This document shows positions 6,104 through 6,850 of a stretch of DNA of 6,850 bases, piece by piece. The translations under genes were made by a program, and so were the position numbers. The DNA is from an uncultured Collinsella sp. (GTDB lineage Bacteria > Actinomycetota > Coriobacteriia > Coriobacteriales > Coriobacteriaceae): contig UQKU01000048.1 in assembly GCA_900541675.1 (NCBI GenBank), forward strand, positions 1 to 6,850, in the 5' to 3' direction. The notes beneath the pieces are model-generated. The model made no database searches. It saw only the letters and a program-made list of their open reading frames with translations, and had not been told where the DNA came from. Within the stretch, counting starts at the first letter, position 1. Each line of letters starts with the position of its first letter.

Positions 6104-6141
6104 CGCACGGATCCAAAACTCAACAAGCTATCTCCGTGCGC
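6103..6141. terminator. Candidate shared terminator of convergent genes
   Basis: GCGCACGGA (6103-6111) is the exact reverse complement of TCCGTGCGC (6133-6141), with a 21-nt loop. The left arm starts in the methyltransferase stop codon and the right arm lies in the last codons of the opposing small gene. The position suits a bidirectional terminator. Neither side has a strong U-tract (GTTTGCCC on plus, TAGCTGCGTTTTC on minus), so efficiency is uncertain. Confidence 0.45.
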
Positions 6142-6298
6142 GTTTGCCCTGCTGGTCGCGATGCTGTTTAAGCATCGTGCGCTCCTTGCGTTCGGCCCTT
6201 TTGCCCTTAATGGCCGTGACCACAAAGTAGATGACCGCGGCGGCTACGATTGCGCCCACGCATAGGCCAATCGAGCCCAACATTGCCGAAAATTCCAT
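6128..6298 (-). CDS. Small single-span membrane protein, 56 residues, unknown function
   Basis: ATG 6296-6298 to TAG 6128-6130 encodes 56 residues. A hydrophobic stretch (about 7-30, including CVGAIVAAAVIYFVV) forms one membrane helix. It is followed by a strongly basic, positively charged tail (KGKRAERKER and onward to RARR) that should stay in the cytoplasm, giving an N-out, C-in orientation by the positive-inside rule. GAGGTG lies 7 nt upstream of the ATG, a good ribosome binding site, which supports real translation despite the small size. It overlaps the right arm of the inverted repeat shared with the methyltransferase gene. No family was recognised. It could be a regulator or accessory subunit of a membrane complex, but nothing shown here decides that. 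Confidence 0.75.
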   Translation of the reverse strand: MEFSAMLGSIGLCVGAIVAAAVIYFVVTAIKGKRAERKERTMLKQHRDQQGKRARR

Positions 6299-6372
6299 AC
6301 CGCGTCACCTCTCTTTTAAACGGGACTTTCAAGATAGCACCTCGATCACCGCCACCACAGCTCCTTCACGTT

Positions 6373-6404
6373 CGCCGCCCTTCGGTCTAACGGAGGACGC
6401 GGCG
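6373..6404. other. Strong hairpin in the divergent gap
   Basis: CGCCGC (6373-6378) pairs with GCGGCG (6399-6404) and CCTTCG (6379-6384) pairs with CGGAGG (6391-6396, one U-G pair), with loop GTCTAA and a 2-nt bulge (6397-6398). That is 12 paired positions with high GC. It lies between the starts of two divergent genes. No U-tract follows on either strand. It may be a structured leader for the small membrane-protein gene, an operator, or a leftover terminator. Confidence 0.5.
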
Positions 6405-6446
6405 GGGAAAAATCAACTCGTCAAACGATTTAGCAAGCACAACGCT

Positions 6447-6463
6447 GCCGGCACCCTGCCGGC
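6447..6463. promoter_or_regulatory. Perfect 7-bp inverted repeat upstream of the last gene (operator candidate)
   Basis: GCCGGCA (6447-6453) and TGCCGGC (6457-6463) are exact inverted repeats separated by CCC. The element covers the place where a -35 box for the -10-like TAGAAT at 6474-6479 would lie, which is where a repressor or activator site is often found. It could instead be chance in GC-rich DNA. Confidence 0.35.
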
Positions 6464-6473
6464 CGTCATCACA

Positions 6474-6479
6474 TAGAAT
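6474..6479 (+). promoter_or_regulatory. -10-like box TAGAAT of the last gene
   Basis: TAGAAT matches the TATAAT consensus at five of six positions and ends 9 nt before ATG 6489, so a transcript from it would start about at the start codon (leaderless or nearly so). This fits the absence of a ribosome binding site there. No consensus -35 is visible. Confidence 0.4.
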
Positions 6480-6488
6480 CGAGCCTCC

Positions 6489-6850
6489 ATGGATACCCTC
6501 AACGATCTAAACGAGCGCGTCGACGCCTTCGTCGGCACCAGCTCCTTCGACACGCCTGCCGCGGCAAACGACCAAGCTCCCATCGATGTGCCCGCCGAGG
6601 TTCACGAGGACATCGTCGCCTCGGTCGATTTCTCCGAGGTCGAGCTCGCAGACGAGTTCACCGAGCCCCAGGTAGCCGTCACGCCCAACGGCCTGCTCCC
6701 TATGGAGCCCCTGCCCATCGACGGGCGTTTGCGCAAGGCGGCCCTCCGCATGCCCGACGAGATCGAGGAGGCCAGCGGCTTCACGCTCTTCGGCCGCCGC
6801 ATCAAGTCGCTCATTTACACCACTGATGTCGCGGTTATCCGCAACTCCAA
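6489..6850 (+). CDS. Partial conserved protein of unknown function (C-terminus outside window)
   Basis: An open frame from ATG 6489 continues past the right edge (120 complete codons visible). Residues 1 to about 75 are acidic and rich in Ala, Pro, Asp and Glu, without hydrophobic core patterns, so probably disordered. From about residue 80 the character changes to RLRKAALRMPDEIEEASGFT and FGRRIKSLIYTTDVAVIRNS, which looks like the start of a folded alpha/beta domain. The latter block recalls a family of conserved proteins in Bacillota and Actinomycetota loosely annotated as hydrolase, with a TIM-barrel-like sequence. This is from memory and uncertain. The acidic N-terminal extension appears added to that domain. 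There is no Shine-Dalgarno sequence; TAGAAT 9 nt upstream suggests leaderless expression. It is divergent from the small membrane-protein gene. Confidence 0.7.
   Translation, partial: MDTLNDLNERVDAFVGTSSFDTPAAANDQAPIDVPAEVHEDIVASVDFSEVELADEFTEPQVAVTPNGLLPMEPLPIDGRLRKAALRMPDEIEEASGFTLFGRRIKSLIYTTDVAVIRNS

Noticed and set aside
6231..6476. 81-codon plus-strand open frame in the divergent gap
   Set aside because: No ribosome site, low-complexity Thr/Ala/Pro product, and it overlaps the better supported small membrane protein on the opposite strand.

Overview
This 6.85-kb window is GC-rich bacterial DNA from what looks like a gut-type member of the Actinomycetota, most likely Coriobacteriia and perhaps Collinsella. 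That placement rests on GC-rich codon use, long antisense shadow frames, the gene repertoire and protein flavour. It is an inference, not a match. No rRNA, tRNA, CRISPR array, transposase or phage gene was seen.

Layout. Bases 1-176 hold two tandem copies of a roughly 94-bp repeat. Each copy carries a near-perfect 12-bp-stem palindrome (core GTTACGCGGTT), and the second copy abuts and shares bases with the stop codon of queA. On the minus strand, transcription runs from a small four-helix membrane zincin-like protein (DUF3267 type, 2088-2657) through queH (1451-2026) to queA (169-1386). QueA builds epoxyqueuosine on tRNA and QueH reduces it to queuosine, so the last two steps of tRNA queuosine synthesis sit side by side.

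From a divergent intergenic region (2658-2789) the plus strand carries a 716-residue class I aminoacyl-tRNA synthetase related to methionyl-tRNA synthetase (2790-4940). It is followed by an RsmB/NOP-family RNA cytosine-5 methyltransferase (5000-6103). A 56-codon single-span membrane protein (6128-6298, minus) converges on the methyltransferase and shares an inverted repeat with its 3' end. After a 190-bp gap with two strong hairpins and a -10-like box, a partial gene of unknown function (6489 onward, plus) runs off the right edge.

The common theme is tRNA/rRNA chemistry: tRNA modification (queA, queH), a tRNA-synthetase-like enzyme and an RNA methyltransferase. The most unusual items are the synthetase paralog and the tandem hairpin repeat. 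The synthetase keeps an HFGH signature but has KASSS in place of KMSKS, an altered zinc knuckle, an extra segment of roughly 60-70 residues and changed methionine-pocket positions. The repeat shows a compensatory base-pair change and supplies the end of queA.
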